DNA of 64,000 nt from an uncultured Sphingomonadaceae bacterium (GTDB lineage: Bacteria; Pseudomonadota; Alphaproteobacteria; Sphingomonadales; Sphingomonadaceae). The stretch is from assembly GCA_947497315.1 (NCBI GenBank), contig CANMFX010000001.1, positions 1,054,001 to 1,118,000 of the forward strand, written 5' to 3'. Shown piece after piece: positions 1 to 8,797 of the stretch; position 1 is the first letter of the stretch; every line of letters starts with the position of its first letter. The notes under the pieces were generated by a model. It had not been told where the DNA came from. It saw nothing but the letters and a program-made list of their open reading frames with translations, and made no database searches. The position numbers and the translations under genes are program-made.

Positions 1-2434
1 CAATTGCATAGGTGAGATCTACAAAATTGAAGGGATTCCGGTTGCGGCTAAAGATATAGTCAACATTCAGTCCCCAGTTACTAAAGAAACCGCCGTCATT
101 CGTACCAAAGCGTGTTGCAACGCCCAAATTAGCACGCAAGACAGTTGGAATTTTCAAGTTTGGATCTGTCGATTGAACAGAAGCCCTGCCTGCTTGCGCA
201 GCGTTGACGGCAGCATCAACCGCGCACTGCGGTATACCTGTAAAAGCCCCGCCACCGGGTGTAACGTCGACCTGTCCACCTGCAGTCAAGCCAGCACACT
301 CTGCACTGGACAAAGTACCAATTGCTGAAGCAAAACCGTCATTTGAAAAGGCGTTAGAAAACCAGACGGTTGGATCACCACCCGAGAAGATGCCAACGCC
401 GCCCTTGACTTGCGTATTGCTAAAGAAGCCGTCGTTGAACATATTGTAGGTGAAGCCCAAGCGAGGCAAGATTACCGGATCAAGAGAACCAAAAGACACT
501 GCATTTGTGAAGCCATAGCGCTGTTGGAAAAGAGGATTAGCGCGCGGTGCATCACCACTATACCAATCCAATCGGACGCCGCCAAGAAGGTTCAACTGGT
601 CTGTGGCTTGCCATTCATCCTGCGCATAGATGGAAAAGATAGAACGCTTGAAGGAAGCAGAGGCATCATTGATATCACCCGTGCTCGACGCTGAAATCAA
701 GAAACCGTCGGTATCTCCGTTAATCAAGTCGTCTGTGCCGAAGAAGGTGTTGAATGATCTGCCATCATTGAGCAAACCAGCCCGCAAAGCATCGACATTT
801 GCAAAATTGAACATACCTGTCGCATTAATGGCGAACAGGTTGAACACATCGGCGCGATTACCCTCTATGCCCAATGTGAATGTGTGATCTCCAGACTCAA
901 GCCGTCCTTTGACCTTAAACTGATCAACAGTTTGTTGAAGATCATTAGCTGACCGGAACTGACCCGGCCCGGCTTCGAAAAAGCCTGTCTCGCAACCGGC
1001 TGCATCAGTATCACAGCCAAATGGTGTTGTTACGCCGACCCGGATAATCGGAATTGGGTTACCATTTTGTGCTTCACCGCCATTAATCGGGTCTTGAATA
1101 TCAGTGATTTCAGAGCGGGATAGACGAATCTCTGTCGAGAAATTGTCGGTCCATTGTGAGAAAAGCCGACCAGAGAAATAGTCTGACTTGGTGCCTTCCA
1201 CACGAAAGCTCTGTAGGCCGGTTGCCACGCCGCTACCCAACGAATCTTCAAATTGTTTGGCTTCGTTGAGATGCTGGTATGAGAGTTCCAAACGATGGTC
1301 GTCATTGATGAACCAGTCTAGGCGCCCAAAATAACGCTCATTGCGTTCCGGGTTCGTACGAACCAGTGGACCTACTGCTATGCCGTAGGTATTTTCGATA
1401 ATGCCGGCGATTTCATTAAACGTGTCTACATCGATGAAATCCTGAACATTTGGATAGCCTGCGCCAATCGGACCATCTGTTACCGGAACACCAGAGAACT
1501 CAGCTTGCTCATAGCCAACGTGGAAAAACAGCTTATCTTCGATAATCGGGCCGGACAGTGTAGCGCCCCAACGCTTGTTGTTAAAAGAAGATGGTGGGGC
1601 AGATATACCACCAGCAGTATCACCGGTCAGCCCATCATCCTGATACTCAAAAAACGCCGTGCCATGAAAATCATTGGAGCCTGATTTGGTTACAACGTTA
1701 ATGGCACAACCGGTAAATTGGCCATATTCTACGTCAAATGGAGCAAGCTCCACTGATGTTTCTTTAATGGAGTCGAAAGGTAATGGCAGCGAGTTGCGTG
1801 AGGCAAAGGGCGTACCGTTCAAACCGAAAGTGTCGGCTTGAACAATGCCATCGACAGTAAATGTGTTAGCGCGGTCATTTGCGCCCAAGCAAGTAACGCG
1901 GTCCACTGTGCCGCCTTGTTCGCGGCTCAAACTGACGCGTGGATCAATTCGGATTACGTCACGAATGTCGCGGTTAATTGTTGGGACGCTTTCCAATACG
2001 TCTTGGTTGAACGCTTGGCTTGGGCCGATCGCGAGTTGTGTAACGTTGGCGCGTTGCGCGGATACAATAATGATGTTTTCATCCGCGCTGCTGGTCAAAG
2101 TGAAGGTCAGTGAAGTTTCACCCGACAAATTGATAAATGCGTTTTCTACGGTCTGACCTTCAAAGCCCGCAGCTGTAGTAGTGACAGAGTAAGGACCACC
2201 CGTTTGCAGACTACTGGCACCGAAAGAGCCGTCTGAGCTGGTCGTTAATGTCCGTTTTGCGCCTGTACGGGTGTCGGTAATAACAACGGTGGCACCGCTG
2301 ATCGGCGCTCCGGTTTCATCAAGAACCGTTCCATCAAAGCCGGATGTTGTCTGCTGTGCGGCGGCTGGTGTGGCTAGCAGGCCTGCTGTGGAAAGGCTGA
2401 CAACGCTGGCTGCCAAAAGATATTTCATTTTCAT
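1..2434 (-). CDS. TonB-dependent receptor, Oar-like, 3' end outside window
   Basis: Outer-membrane active-transport receptor. The reading frame is open from an ATG at 2434 to the left edge, about 811 codons, so the C-terminal barrel strands are missing. Residues 1-26 form a signal peptide ending in ATPAAA. Residues about 30-115 look like a carboxypeptidase-regulatory-like beta-sandwich (motifs GTVLDETGAPISGATV and DGSFGAS), which is the mark of Oar-type receptors. The plug domain follows, and then beta-barrel segments rich in aromatic and Asn/Asp residues. A GGGGAA ribosome site precedes the start. The gene is transcribed leftward away from the udk-like gene and has its own upstream region. 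The substrate cannot be told from sequence; relatives are linked to large peptides or polymers. Confidence 0.9.
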   Translation of the reverse strand, partial: MKMKYLLAASVVSLSTAGLLATPAAAQQTTSGFDGTVLDETGAPISGATVVITDTRTGAKRTLTTSSDGSFGASSLQTGGPYSVTTTAAGFEGQTVENAFINLSGETSLTFTLTSSADENIIIVSAQRANVTQLAIGPSQAFNQDVLESVPTINRDIRDVIRIDPRVSLSREQGGTVDRVTCLGANDRANTFTVDGIVQADTFGLNGTPFASRNSLPLPFDSIKETSVELAPFDVEYGQFTGCAINVVTKSGSNDFHGTAFFEYQDDGLTGDTAGGISAPPSSFNNKRWGATLSGPIIEDKLFFHVGYEQAEFSGVPVTDGPIGAGYPNVQDFIDVDTFNEIAGIIENTYGIAVGPLVRTNPERNERYFGRLDWFINDDHRLELSYQHLNEAKQFEDSLGSGVATGLQSFRVEGTKSDYFSGRLFSQWTDNFSTEIRLSRSEITDIQDPINGGEAQNGNPIPIIRVGVTTPFGCDTDAAGCETGFFEAGPGQFRSANDLQQTVDQFKVKGRLESGDHTFTLGIEGNRADVFNLFAINATGMFNFANVDALRAGLLNDGRSFNTFFGTDDLINGDTDGFLISASSTGDINDASASFKRSIFSIYAQDEWQATDQLNLLGGVRLDWYSGDAPRANPLFQQRYGFTNAVSFGSLDPVILPRLGFTYNMFNDGFFSNTQVKGGVGIFSGGDPTVWFSNAFSNDGFASAIGTLSSAECAGLTAGGQVDVTPGGGAFTGIPQCAVDAAVNAAQAGRASVQSTDPNLKIPTVLRANLGVATRFGTNDGGFFSNWGLNVDYIFSRNRNPFNFVDLTYAI

Positions 2435-2535
2435 GTTTGATTTCCCCGTACTGGTCTTCGCGATGATAAACATCTGTTAAAGACGCCGAAGGCAATCTTC
2501 TCGGATGTCGCTGGAAGCTCCCTAGAGGCCTAAAA

Positions 2536-2549
2536 TGACAGTTTTGTCA
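2536..2549. promoter_or_regulatory. Inverted repeat TGACA-N4-TGTCA upstream of receptor
   Basis: A 5-bp perfect inverted repeat with a 4-bp spacer lies about 100 bp upstream of the Oar-like receptor start, in the 228-bp gap before the uridine kinase gene. It could be an operator for the receptor. The rest of the gap is AT-rich and shows no other clear structure. Confidence 0.3.
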
Positions 2550-2662
2550 CAACCGCAACCAATTAATTTTGCATTGCAACAATTTATTTTTATCCACAAT
2601 TTATCAAGAGGTTGGAATCTTGGCGTGCGGACCAGGCAGGATCAGCTGCGCTTTGATTTATC

Positions 2663-3283
2663 TTATTGAATTATATCAGTTATTGATTTTACAATTGCCG
2701 AAAAATCACTGGTAACAGCCGTTTTCGACTGTTGCGAATTTATCACGATGTCTGCATGGGTCTGTGAAGGTTCGACAAATTTGTCATGCATCGGATCGAC
2801 TTGATTGGCGAATGCTTCGCGTACCGAGTCGGCGGTCCGGCCACGTTCCCGGACATCCCGTTCGAGCCGCCGTTCAAATCGAACGGCGCTGTCACAGCGC
2901 ACGAATACCGACAGATCGAATAATTCCCGCAATGGCGCGTGGTGCAGTATCAATATGCCGTCGACCAATATGATCGGGCGTGGTTCGGTTAGCTGTGTTT
3001 CCAATTTCGGCATGTGGGTTGGAAAATCGTAAAGTGGGCGTTGGATGGATGCTCCCTGTTTGAGCAGGCTCAATTGCGCGCACATTTTATCGAAATCGAC
3101 CGCATCCGGATGATCGAAATTCGGGCCGCCTTTCCCTTCCGGTGCATCGCCATAACCAAAGAAATAGTCGTCTTGCGGCAGGATCACACATTGCTCTGGC
3201 CCCAATGCTTCATAGATATGTGCGGCGAGAGTTGATTTGCCCGAACAACTGCCCCCGCTAATCCCGACAACCTTTGGGGTCAT
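2663..3283 (-). CDS. udk: Uridine kinase-like P-loop kinase
   Basis: Predicted cytosolic nucleoside kinase of the uridine/cytidine kinase family, phosphorylating uridine or cytidine with NTP for pyrimidine salvage. It has 206 residues, close to the usual ~210. Walker A is GGSCSGKS at residues 10-17. The QDDYF, NFDHPDA and PLYDFPTH segments match the substrate-binding regions of Udk, and VDGIL near residue 108 is the strand-end acidic motif. Its ATG overlaps the stop of the upstream 2-oxoglutarate oxygenase gene (ATGA), so the two are translationally coupled. A nucleoside transporter gene lies one gene further upstream, which fits salvage. A related kinase such as nicotinamide riboside kinase is possible but less likely. 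Confidence 0.8.
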   Translation of the reverse strand: MTPKVVGISGGSCSGKSTLAAHIYEALGPEQCVILPQDDYFFGYGDAPEGKGGPNFDHPDAVDFDKMCAQLSLLKQGASIQRPLYDFPTHMPKLETQLTEPRPIILVDGILILHHAPLRELFDLSVFVRCDSAVRFERRLERDVRERGRTADSVREAFANQVDPMHDKFVEPSQTHADIVINSQQSKTAVTSDFSAIVKSITDIIQ

Positions 3284-4224
3284 GCCAATCCTATTTCGCG
3301 CAAGCGTTCCATCAGATAGTCATGCGCCGTAATCGGTTCGGGATAGAGATCAGGGTGCTCATCATCCATGCATTGCGGCAAGGTTTCGATCAGATAGTCC
3401 GGTCGAAAATGCAGGAAGAAGGGCATGGAATAACGTGAATGCCCACGTCTTTCCGGAGCAGGATTGACGACCCGGTGTGTCGTCGAGGGCAACCGGTTGT
3501 TTGTGAGCCTTTGCAGCATATCACCAATATTAACCGCAAGTTCGCCTGGTTTCGGCGTTACCGGGCGCCAGTTGCCTTGCTTGTCGAGTAGTTCAAGTCC
3601 TGCTTCCTCTGCACCGATCAGCAAGGTGATCGTATTGATATCCTCATGAGCAGCTGCGCGTACTGCCGGGGAGTCTGCTGGTACAGGCGGATAGTGGATC
3701 AGACGCAAGATACTGTTACCGTCGCGCACGGTGTCGTCGAAAAAGTCAGGGTCCAAATTCAGAAAGCGCGCAATCCCCTCCAATATCCGTTGCCCCGCCC
3801 GGTCAAAGGCGGCGAAGAGATCCAGATAACAATCGCGAAAGCCATCCACTTCGTCCGGCCAGATATTTGCACTCATGAACGGTTCAAATTCGTGACCTTC
3901 CGGCAGTTGCCGACCAATATGCCAGAACTCCTTAAGATCATGGATGTCCGAATCCTTTGCAGCCTCTGTTCCGAAAGGTGTGTAGCCGCGTGCGCCACCA
4001 CCGCCTTCTACATAATATTTCCGCTTCACATCATCCGGTAGCGCAAAAAAATCGCGGGACATTTGTTCGGCTTTTGCGATCAAGTCATCCGGGATGCCGT
4101 GATCAGCAATGACCGCAAAACCCCAATCGGAAAAGGAATTGCCGATGCGCGCGGCAAAGGCATCCTTGTCCTGATCAGCCAAGGTGAGTGAAATAGATGA
4201 TAAAGTATCGTGGGTTTCGGACAT
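3280..4224 (-). CDS. 2-oxoglutarate/Fe(II) oxygenase, isopenicillin N synthase family
   Basis: Non-heme iron oxygenase of 314 residues with the full IPNS-like architecture: an N-terminal DIOX_N-type region (WGFAVIADHGI) and a C-terminal jelly roll. Iron ligands are visible as H193 and D195 (HEDINT) and H250 (TTHRV). R264-Y-S266 is the usual 2-oxoglutarate-binding pair. The gene sits between a nucleoside permease and a uridine kinase and overlaps the kinase by 4 nt. The family includes thymine-7-hydroxylase and many small-molecule hydroxylases, so a pyrimidine or nucleoside substrate is a reasonable inference from context. Nothing in the sequence proves it. Confidence 0.85.
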   Translation of the reverse strand: MSETHDTLSSISLTLADQDKDAFAARIGNSFSDWGFAVIADHGIPDDLIAKAEQMSRDFFALPDDVKRKYYVEGGGGARGYTPFGTEAAKDSDIHDLKEFWHIGRQLPEGHEFEPFMSANIWPDEVDGFRDCYLDLFAAFDRAGQRILEGIARFLNLDPDFFDDTVRDGNSILRLIHYPPVPADSPAVRAAAHEDINTITLLIGAEEAGLELLDKQGNWRPVTPKPGELAVNIGDMLQRLTNNRLPSTTHRVVNPAPERRGHSRYSMPFFLHFRPDYLIETLPQCMDDEHPDLYPEPITAHDYLMERLREIGLA

Positions 4225-4267
4225 GGCTCTATGATGCTCTGCTAATCGGGTTTGTCAATCTATCGGG

Positions 4268-5503
4268 TCAGCCGAGGCTTAACAACAGACCGGCCAAAGC
4301 CGCGCTCATCAGGTTGGCCAGCGATCCGGCCGCCAGTGCTCTCAGGCCAAGGCGTGCGATTACCGGGCGTTGATTAGGAGCCAATCCGCCAGTCACCGCC
4401 AGCTGGATAGCAATCGACAGAAAGTTGGCAAAGCCGCACAGGGCGAATGTCACGATTGCGACCGTAAGCGGAGTCAGTTCATCACCAATCCCGCCGAGAT
4501 CGCTGAAGGCGACAAACTCGTTCAGGACAACCTTGGTCCCAAAAAGTCCACCGGCTGCAAAAGCCTCTTCCCATGGCACCCCGAGTAGAAACATGATCGG
4601 GCCGAATACGTAGCCAATGATTTGCTGGAAGCTCAGGTCCGGCTGACCAAACCAGCCGCCAATGCCCCCCAATATGCCATTGGCCAAAGCGACCAGAGCG
4701 ACAAAAGCCAGGACCATGGCACCCACTGCAACGGCAATTTTTACACCGGTTTGTGCACCCATAGACGCGGCCATGATGATATTCGCGGGTTTTTCTTCTT
4801 CATAGTCAACGGCGACGACCAGTTCTTCCGGTGCCTCGGCATCGGGATCATCCGGCATGATAATCTTCGCCATCATAATGCCGCCCGGCGCCGACATGAA
4901 AGCGGCGGCGAGCAGATAGTCAATGCGGATGCCCATGGACGCATAGGCAGCCAATATCGTGCCCGCCACACCGGCCATCCCGACGCTCATGACGGTAAAA
5001 AGCTGAGATTCCGTGAGCTTCGCCAGATACGGCCTGATAACAAGCGGGGATTCTGACTGGCCAACGAAGATATTCGCTGCGGCGCAGAGAGATTCGACTT
5101 TCGATATGCCGGTAACTTTCTGGATCCCGCCGCCGACCCATTTGATGATAAACTGCATCACGCCAAGATAATAGAGAATGGATATCAATGCAGAGAAGAA
5201 GATGATCACCGGCAGCGCGGCTATGGCAAAGCTATTGCCGCCCATTTCTGGCGTCGCGAGCGGGCCAAATATGAAATTTGTGCCATCCGCTGCATAGCTG
5301 AGCAGGTTGGATACACCCGTAGACATCGCCTCGATAACGTTTTTACCGGCAGGTACATAAAGCACGAGGACAGCGATGCCGGCCTGCAATGCGAATGCCG
5401 CGGCGACAACACGAAGGCGGATATTGCGCCGTCCGGTTGAAAGAGCGACGGCGAGCGAAATGATCACAGCCATGCCAGCCATGCTTGTCAAAATAGCGGT
5501 CAT
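4268..5503 (-). CDS. Concentrative nucleoside transporter, NupC/CNT family
   Basis: Inner-membrane permease of 411 residues, expected to take up nucleosides with H+ or Na+. CNT hallmarks are present: the GGNSFAIAALP segment near residue 90, the QSESPLVIRPY segment in the core binding region, SVGMAGVAGTILAAY, and GLFGTKVVLNEFVAF near residue 325. Multiple hydrophobic helices run along the length. A cytoplasmic acidic loop (DDPDAEAPEE, near residue 218) sits mid-protein. Downstream on the same strand, 43 bp away, is the 2OG oxygenase and then the uridine kinase. Import plus phosphorylation is therefore a likely joint role. Confidence 0.88.
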   Translation of the reverse strand: MTAILTSMAGMAVIISLAVALSTGRRNIRLRVVAAAFALQAGIAVLVLYVPAGKNVIEAMSTGVSNLLSYAADGTNFIFGPLATPEMGGNSFAIAALPVIIFFSALISILYYLGVMQFIIKWVGGGIQKVTGISKVESLCAAANIFVGQSESPLVIRPYLAKLTESQLFTVMSVGMAGVAGTILAAYASMGIRIDYLLAAAFMSAPGGIMMAKIIMPDDPDAEAPEELVVAVDYEEEKPANIIMAASMGAQTGVKIAVAVGAMVLAFVALVALANGILGGIGGWFGQPDLSFQQIIGYVFGPIMFLLGVPWEEAFAAGGLFGTKVVLNEFVAFSDLGGIGDELTPLTVAIVTFALCGFANFLSIAIQLAVTGGLAPNQRPVIARLGLRALAAGSLANLMSAALAGLLLSLG

Positions 5504-5526
5504 TTAGCGATCCATTCCCATCAGTC

Positions 5527-6096
5527 TTACCACGTTACTTCCCCCTGCGATCCGGTGTACGCCGATGTCAATTGATCCAATATGTCACCGATATCGTCGC
5601 TCAAGATAAGCTGCTCGCGCCGGGCGGAAGACATGAAGCCATGCCCCGCGACATTGTCCAGAAAGGCAGTGAGCGAATCCCAATAGCCGTTGACGTTCAA
5701 TAGCCCAATGGGTTTGCCGTGATAGCCGAGAGCTTTCCACGTCCAAGCCTCAAACAACTCATCCAGCGTGCCTATGCCGCCAGGTATGGCTACAAATCCA
5801 TCGGTGAGCTCGGTCATTTTCGCTTTGCGTTCATGCATGGAAGTGACAACATGAAGTTCGGTCAAGCCGGTATGGGCGACCTCATGGTCTTTCAGCATTT
5901 CGGGTATCACACCATAGACCTTGCCCCCGCCCGCCAGGACAGAATCGGCGATGATCCCCATCAAGCCCAATCGTCCGCCGCCAAAGACCAGGTCGATTCC
6001 GCGCTCGGCCATTACTTGCCCCAATTTTTTTGCTGTCTGGGCGAAAGCAGGGTCACCCCCGGCGCTTGCACCGCAATAAACCGCCAATCTTTGCAC
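5527..6096 (-). CDS. LOG family phosphoribohydrolase
   Basis: Lysine-decarboxylase-like Rossmann protein of the LOG family, which cleaves nucleoside 5'-monophosphates (cytokinin riboside monophosphates or AMP) to free base and ribose 5-phosphate. With the GTG start at 6096 it has 189 residues, the usual family size. The start follows an AAGGGGA ribosome site, and the N-terminus then reads as the expected first strand (RLAVYCGAS). Earlier in-frame starts would add about 34 residues with no family counterpart. Motifs GGGRLGLMG (39-47), MHERKAKM (87-94) and PGGIGTLDE (105-113) are intact. It lies 23 bp upstream of the NupC-type gene on the same strand, which fits a nucleotide theme. Confidence 0.88.
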   Translation of the reverse strand: MQRLAVYCGASAGGDPAFAQTAKKLGQVMAERGIDLVFGGGRLGLMGIIADSVLAGGGKVYGVIPEMLKDHEVAHTGLTELHVVTSMHERKAKMTELTDGFVAIPGGIGTLDELFEAWTWKALGYHGKPIGLLNVNGYWDSLTAFLDNVAGHGFMSSARREQLILSDDIGDILDQLTSAYTGSQGEVTW

Positions 6097-6262
6097 AAAT
6101 TCCCCTTTGGACCGACCAATATCCCCGCAAATGCCTGTGACTGCACCGTCGCAGAAGCACTTCCGATTCCTCCCTAGAGGAAATTGGCCGAGAGTCACGA
6201 TTCCTTTTTCTAGTCGACTTTTGATGCTTTTTTTTCGATCCGGACCGCGCTAGGCAATAAAG

Positions 6263-6904
6263 ATGACAGCGATTTCAGAAACAAAGCACATCCCTCGGGG
6301 CCTTTTGGTTATTTGCGTATTATATGGCGGCATGGCTAGTTTGGCGGGGATTTTGGGTAACAAGCTGGTGGCGCTTGGACCATTGGCGGTGGAAGCAGGC
6401 ATATTCGCATTCATTCTGCTGGTGGTATTGGCAGGAGCAGTGGCGGAGGTCTACGGCCGGGCCACGGGTAATCGAATAGTGGTTTTTGGATTCGTTCCGA
6501 TCATCGTGTCGATGATATTGATCCAGCTGGTTTTGGCCTTGCCTCCCGCATCATTCTGGGAAGAAGAAAAGCGCGTTGCCTTTGACATTATACTCAACCA
6601 GTCGACCAGGCTGATGTTCGCGGGGATCATTGCCTATGGGACATCCCAGCTGCTCAATGTTTTCATTATCACAAGGCTGAGAGGGGAAAGCGGCAAGCTG
6701 CTGTGGCTCCGAAGTATGATTGCAGGTGTCGTGAGTCAGGCCGTTGATACGGTGATTTTCATCTCGGTCGCCTTTTACGGCGTTGCGCCATTGATGAAAA
6801 TCATGCCGGGTCAGCTGTTGGCGAAAGTCATATTGTCCGCCGTCTTAGTGCCGCCGCTAGTCTACGGAATCGTGCGGATGGCCAAGCGACTTGACGCGGA
6901 GTGA
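6263..6904 (+). CDS. Queuosine precursor transporter, YhhQ/VUT family
   Basis: Integral membrane protein of 213 residues with about six hydrophobic helices, expected to import queuosine precursors (preQ0/preQ1) for tRNA modification. Family features include ANK-like GNKLVAL near residue 29, EVYGRATGN near residue 67, and the FxxSQLLNVFIITRLR-type stretch with SQAVDTVIFISVAFYG near residue 158. It is divergent from the LOG gene and overlaps the next gene by 4 nt (GTGA). I looked for a preQ1 riboswitch in the roughly 160 bp upstream and could not make one out. Confidence 0.85.
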   Translation: MTAISETKHIPRGLLVICVLYGGMASLAGILGNKLVALGPLAVEAGIFAFILLVVLAGAVAEVYGRATGNRIVVFGFVPIIVSMILIQLVLALPPASFWEEEKRVAFDIILNQSTRLMFAGIIAYGTSQLLNVFIITRLRGESGKLLWLRSMIAGVVSQAVDTVIFISVAFYGVAPLMKIMPGQLLAKVILSAVLVPPLVYGIVRMAKRLDAE

Positions 6905-7689
6905 AGGTTTTTCGGCTCTCCTTATTCAAATGGCTAACATTCGGCTGCTTGGCTTTCATTGCAGCTTGCTCAGCACCGGCCGAACAACCCGCTCCATCCC
7001 CTGACGCCAATATTGTCACCATAGTTGGAGCGATTCATGGCCAGCACCGCCGCAGTGAAGTTTATTCCCTGACTGTCTTGCGGGCAGCGATTGTCAAATT
7101 TGATCCCGATGTCGTCATGATGGAACTGCCACCCGAGCGCTTTGCCAAGGCATCTGCAAATTACGAAAAATTCGGCGAAGTCCGCGAGAGCCGCGCCGAT
7201 GACTTTCCTGAACTGACCGATGTTGTTTTTCCGCTGTGGCAAGAGCTGGGTTTTGAGATGGTGCCGGTTGCGGCGTGGACACAGAAAATCGCCGATGACC
7301 GGCGTGCCGCGTTGGCGCTGCTGGAAAAGGATCCGGCCCGGGCGAAAGAGTGGGCTGCATATCAAGCCGCTATCGCATCTTATAGTCAGGCGGTCAGAGG
7401 GCGTTCCGATGATCCTCTTTTCATTCACAGCCAGGCCTATGACAGCGCCGTAAAAGAGCGGCAGCAGGTCTATGAGAAGCTGTTCGGCAACGATCTGGGC
7501 CCTGGCGGCTGGCAGAATATCAACGCGGCCCATTATCAGAAAGCCTCTGCTGCGCTGGATCAGTTCAAGGGGCAGGGCAAGCGGATATTGATACTCTATG
7601 GTGCCTGGCACAAATATTGGTTTCTGGAACAACTGGAGACACGCGGCGATATCCGGTTAGTGGATGCGGCTGACCTGTTTGAAGGCTAG
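6901..7689 (+). CDS. TraB/ChaN-like lipoprotein
   Basis: Predicted lipoprotein of 262 residues starting at a GTG that overlaps the stop of the transporter gene. The lipobox FIAAC puts the lipidated cysteine at residue 23. The mature part has GAIHGQH near residue 50, DVVMMELP near residue 78, and a C-terminal GAWHKYW motif near residue 238. That His/Glu/His arrangement resembles the TraB/PrgY/ChaN (TIKI-like) fold, some members of which are metalloproteases or heme-binding. The assignment is by motif pattern only. Translational coupling to a queuosine-precursor transporter is unexplained. The 3' end overlaps the convergent MocA-type gene by 4 bp. Confidence 0.6.
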   Translation: MKVFRLSLFKWLTFGCLAFIAACSAPAEQPAPSPDANIVTIVGAIHGQHRRSEVYSLTVLRAAIVKFDPDVVMMELPPERFAKASANYEKFGEVRESRADDFPELTDVVFPLWQELGFEMVPVAAWTQKIADDRRAALALLEKDPARAKEWAAYQAAIASYSQAVRGRSDDPLFIHSQAYDSAVKERQQVYEKLFGNDLGPGGWQNINAAHYQKASAALDQFKGQGKRILILYGAWHKYWFLEQLETRGDIRLVDAADLFEG

Positions 7690-8294
7690 CGCCGAGGTTC
7701 TTCACGGTTTTCTGCCGCCAATATTTCCGGTGTATCAATGTCTAGCAAGCTGCCTTGCGAGGCGGACACAAGATGGGCTGTCTGCAGCAGCTTTCTTGCT
7801 CCCTGATCTCCCTGCAAGTCCTGAAGCGCAGCAAATTGGCTGGACGGAAAGATCGCAGGGGGCATAATTTTGCCATTATCGCCCGATCCAATGATTGTCT
7901 TGCGGCCACGATCCTCAAAGGCCTGAGACAGATTCCGGATATGCTGGCGTTTGATATAAGGCATATCGGCCAAGCAGATATACAGGGCGCCGACACTGCG
8001 CTCCGCCGCAAGCTGTGCTGCGCATCGAACTGACGTGGCTTGGCCCTCGGCGGCTTGATTGTTGACGATGATATCATAGCCCATGTCCCGCCAGGCAGAG
8101 GCGCAGGGATGATCCAGATCAGATGTGATGATGATGCGGTGGTCGAACGCCAGACGGGTAAGATTGTCAGCAGCATGCAGGCCCAGCATCCTGCCATGCA
8201 GGAGGGTAGTCAGCTTGTCTTCATCACCAAACCTGCGGGACTGGCCTGCCGCGAGGACGGCCAGCATAATTCCATTGCTTGCTGCTTTGTTCAA
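7686..8294 (-). CDS. MocA/MobA-type molybdenum cofactor nucleotidyltransferase
   Basis: NTP-transferase of 202 residues in the MobA/MocA family. It probably converts molybdopterin-Mo to the cytosine dinucleotide form used by xanthine-oxidase-type enzymes. The start LAVLAAGQSRRFG (residues 11-23) is the nucleotide-binding signature, followed by DKL. LADMPY (near residue 108) is the metal-binding DMP motif. The start codon overlaps the stop of the cytochrome c gene by 4 nt, and the IorB/IorA-type hydroxylase genes lie just upstream. Cofactor maturation for that hydroxylase is therefore the natural role. Confidence 0.8.
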   Translation of the reverse strand: MNKAASNGIMLAVLAAGQSRRFGDEDKLTTLLHGRMLGLHAADNLTRLAFDHRIIITSDLDHPCASAWRDMGYDIIVNNQAAEGQATSVRCAAQLAAERSVGALYICLADMPYIKRQHIRNLSQAFEDRGRKTIIGSGDNGKIMPPAIFPSSQFAALQDLQGDQGARKLLQTAHLVSASQGSLLDIDTPEILAAENREEPRR

Positions 8295-8767
8295 TTGGCA
8301 GACGCGTCTTCAATATAAGCAATAATGGCTTCGCGTCGTCCAGTGTCGGTGATCGCGCCAGCCATCATTGTCGTGCCTGGGACTCTGGCGGCAGGGTTGG
8401 CTATATAGCTATCCAGTTCCTCCTTGGTCCAGGTGATTCCCGAAGAGGTCAAGGCGTCAGAATAGTTGAAGCCTTCAACGCTGGCCGCCGCCTGACCGAC
8501 AATGCCATAAAGATTGGGGCCAACCCGGTTGGCACCGCCTTTTTCGACGACATGACAGGCGATGCATGTGTTGAATGCTGCCTTGCCGGCTGCGATCAAG
8601 CTGTCATTTGCTTCTGCTGCAGGTGGGGTTGCACCGCTATCTGGAGCTTCAGCACCTGGCTCACGAACGACTATCTGTTCTGTCGGCCCGGGTGCGGGAT
8701 CCGACCCGCAGGCGGTCAGTGTCACTACCAAAATGGGCGCGAATGCGCGGAACAATACTGTCATCAA
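8291..8767 (-). CDS. Class I cytochrome c lipoprotein
   Basis: Small c-type cytochrome of 158 residues. A lipobox LTAC places the lipidated cysteine at residue 20, followed by a Pro/Ala/Glu-rich tether to about residue 52. The heme-binding motif CIACH is at residues 68-72, and M134 or M135 in PGTTMMAG is the likely axial methionine. It lies 30 bp downstream of the molybdenum-hydroxylase large subunit, whose product appears to be Tat-exported. It therefore probably accepts electrons from that enzyme in the periplasm. Confidence 0.88.
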   Translation of the reverse strand: MMTVLFRAFAPILVVTLTACGSDPAPGPTEQIVVREPGAEAPDSGATPPAAEANDSLIAAGKAAFNTCIACHVVEKGGANRVGPNLYGIVGQAAASVEGFNYSDALTSSGITWTKEELDSYIANPAARVPGTTMMAGAITDTGRREAIIAYIEDASAN

Positions 8768-8797
8768 TAAATCCTTTAAAGGTCAGCACGAATGGCT

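Noticed and set aside
2774-2785. Palindrome GACAAATTTGTC
   Set aside because: It lies inside the uridine kinase coding region and shows no relation to a promoter.
6097-6262. Possible preQ1 riboswitch before the queuosine-precursor transporter
   Set aside because: No recognisable pseudoknot pattern or expression platform could be found by eye; an Infernal search would settle it.
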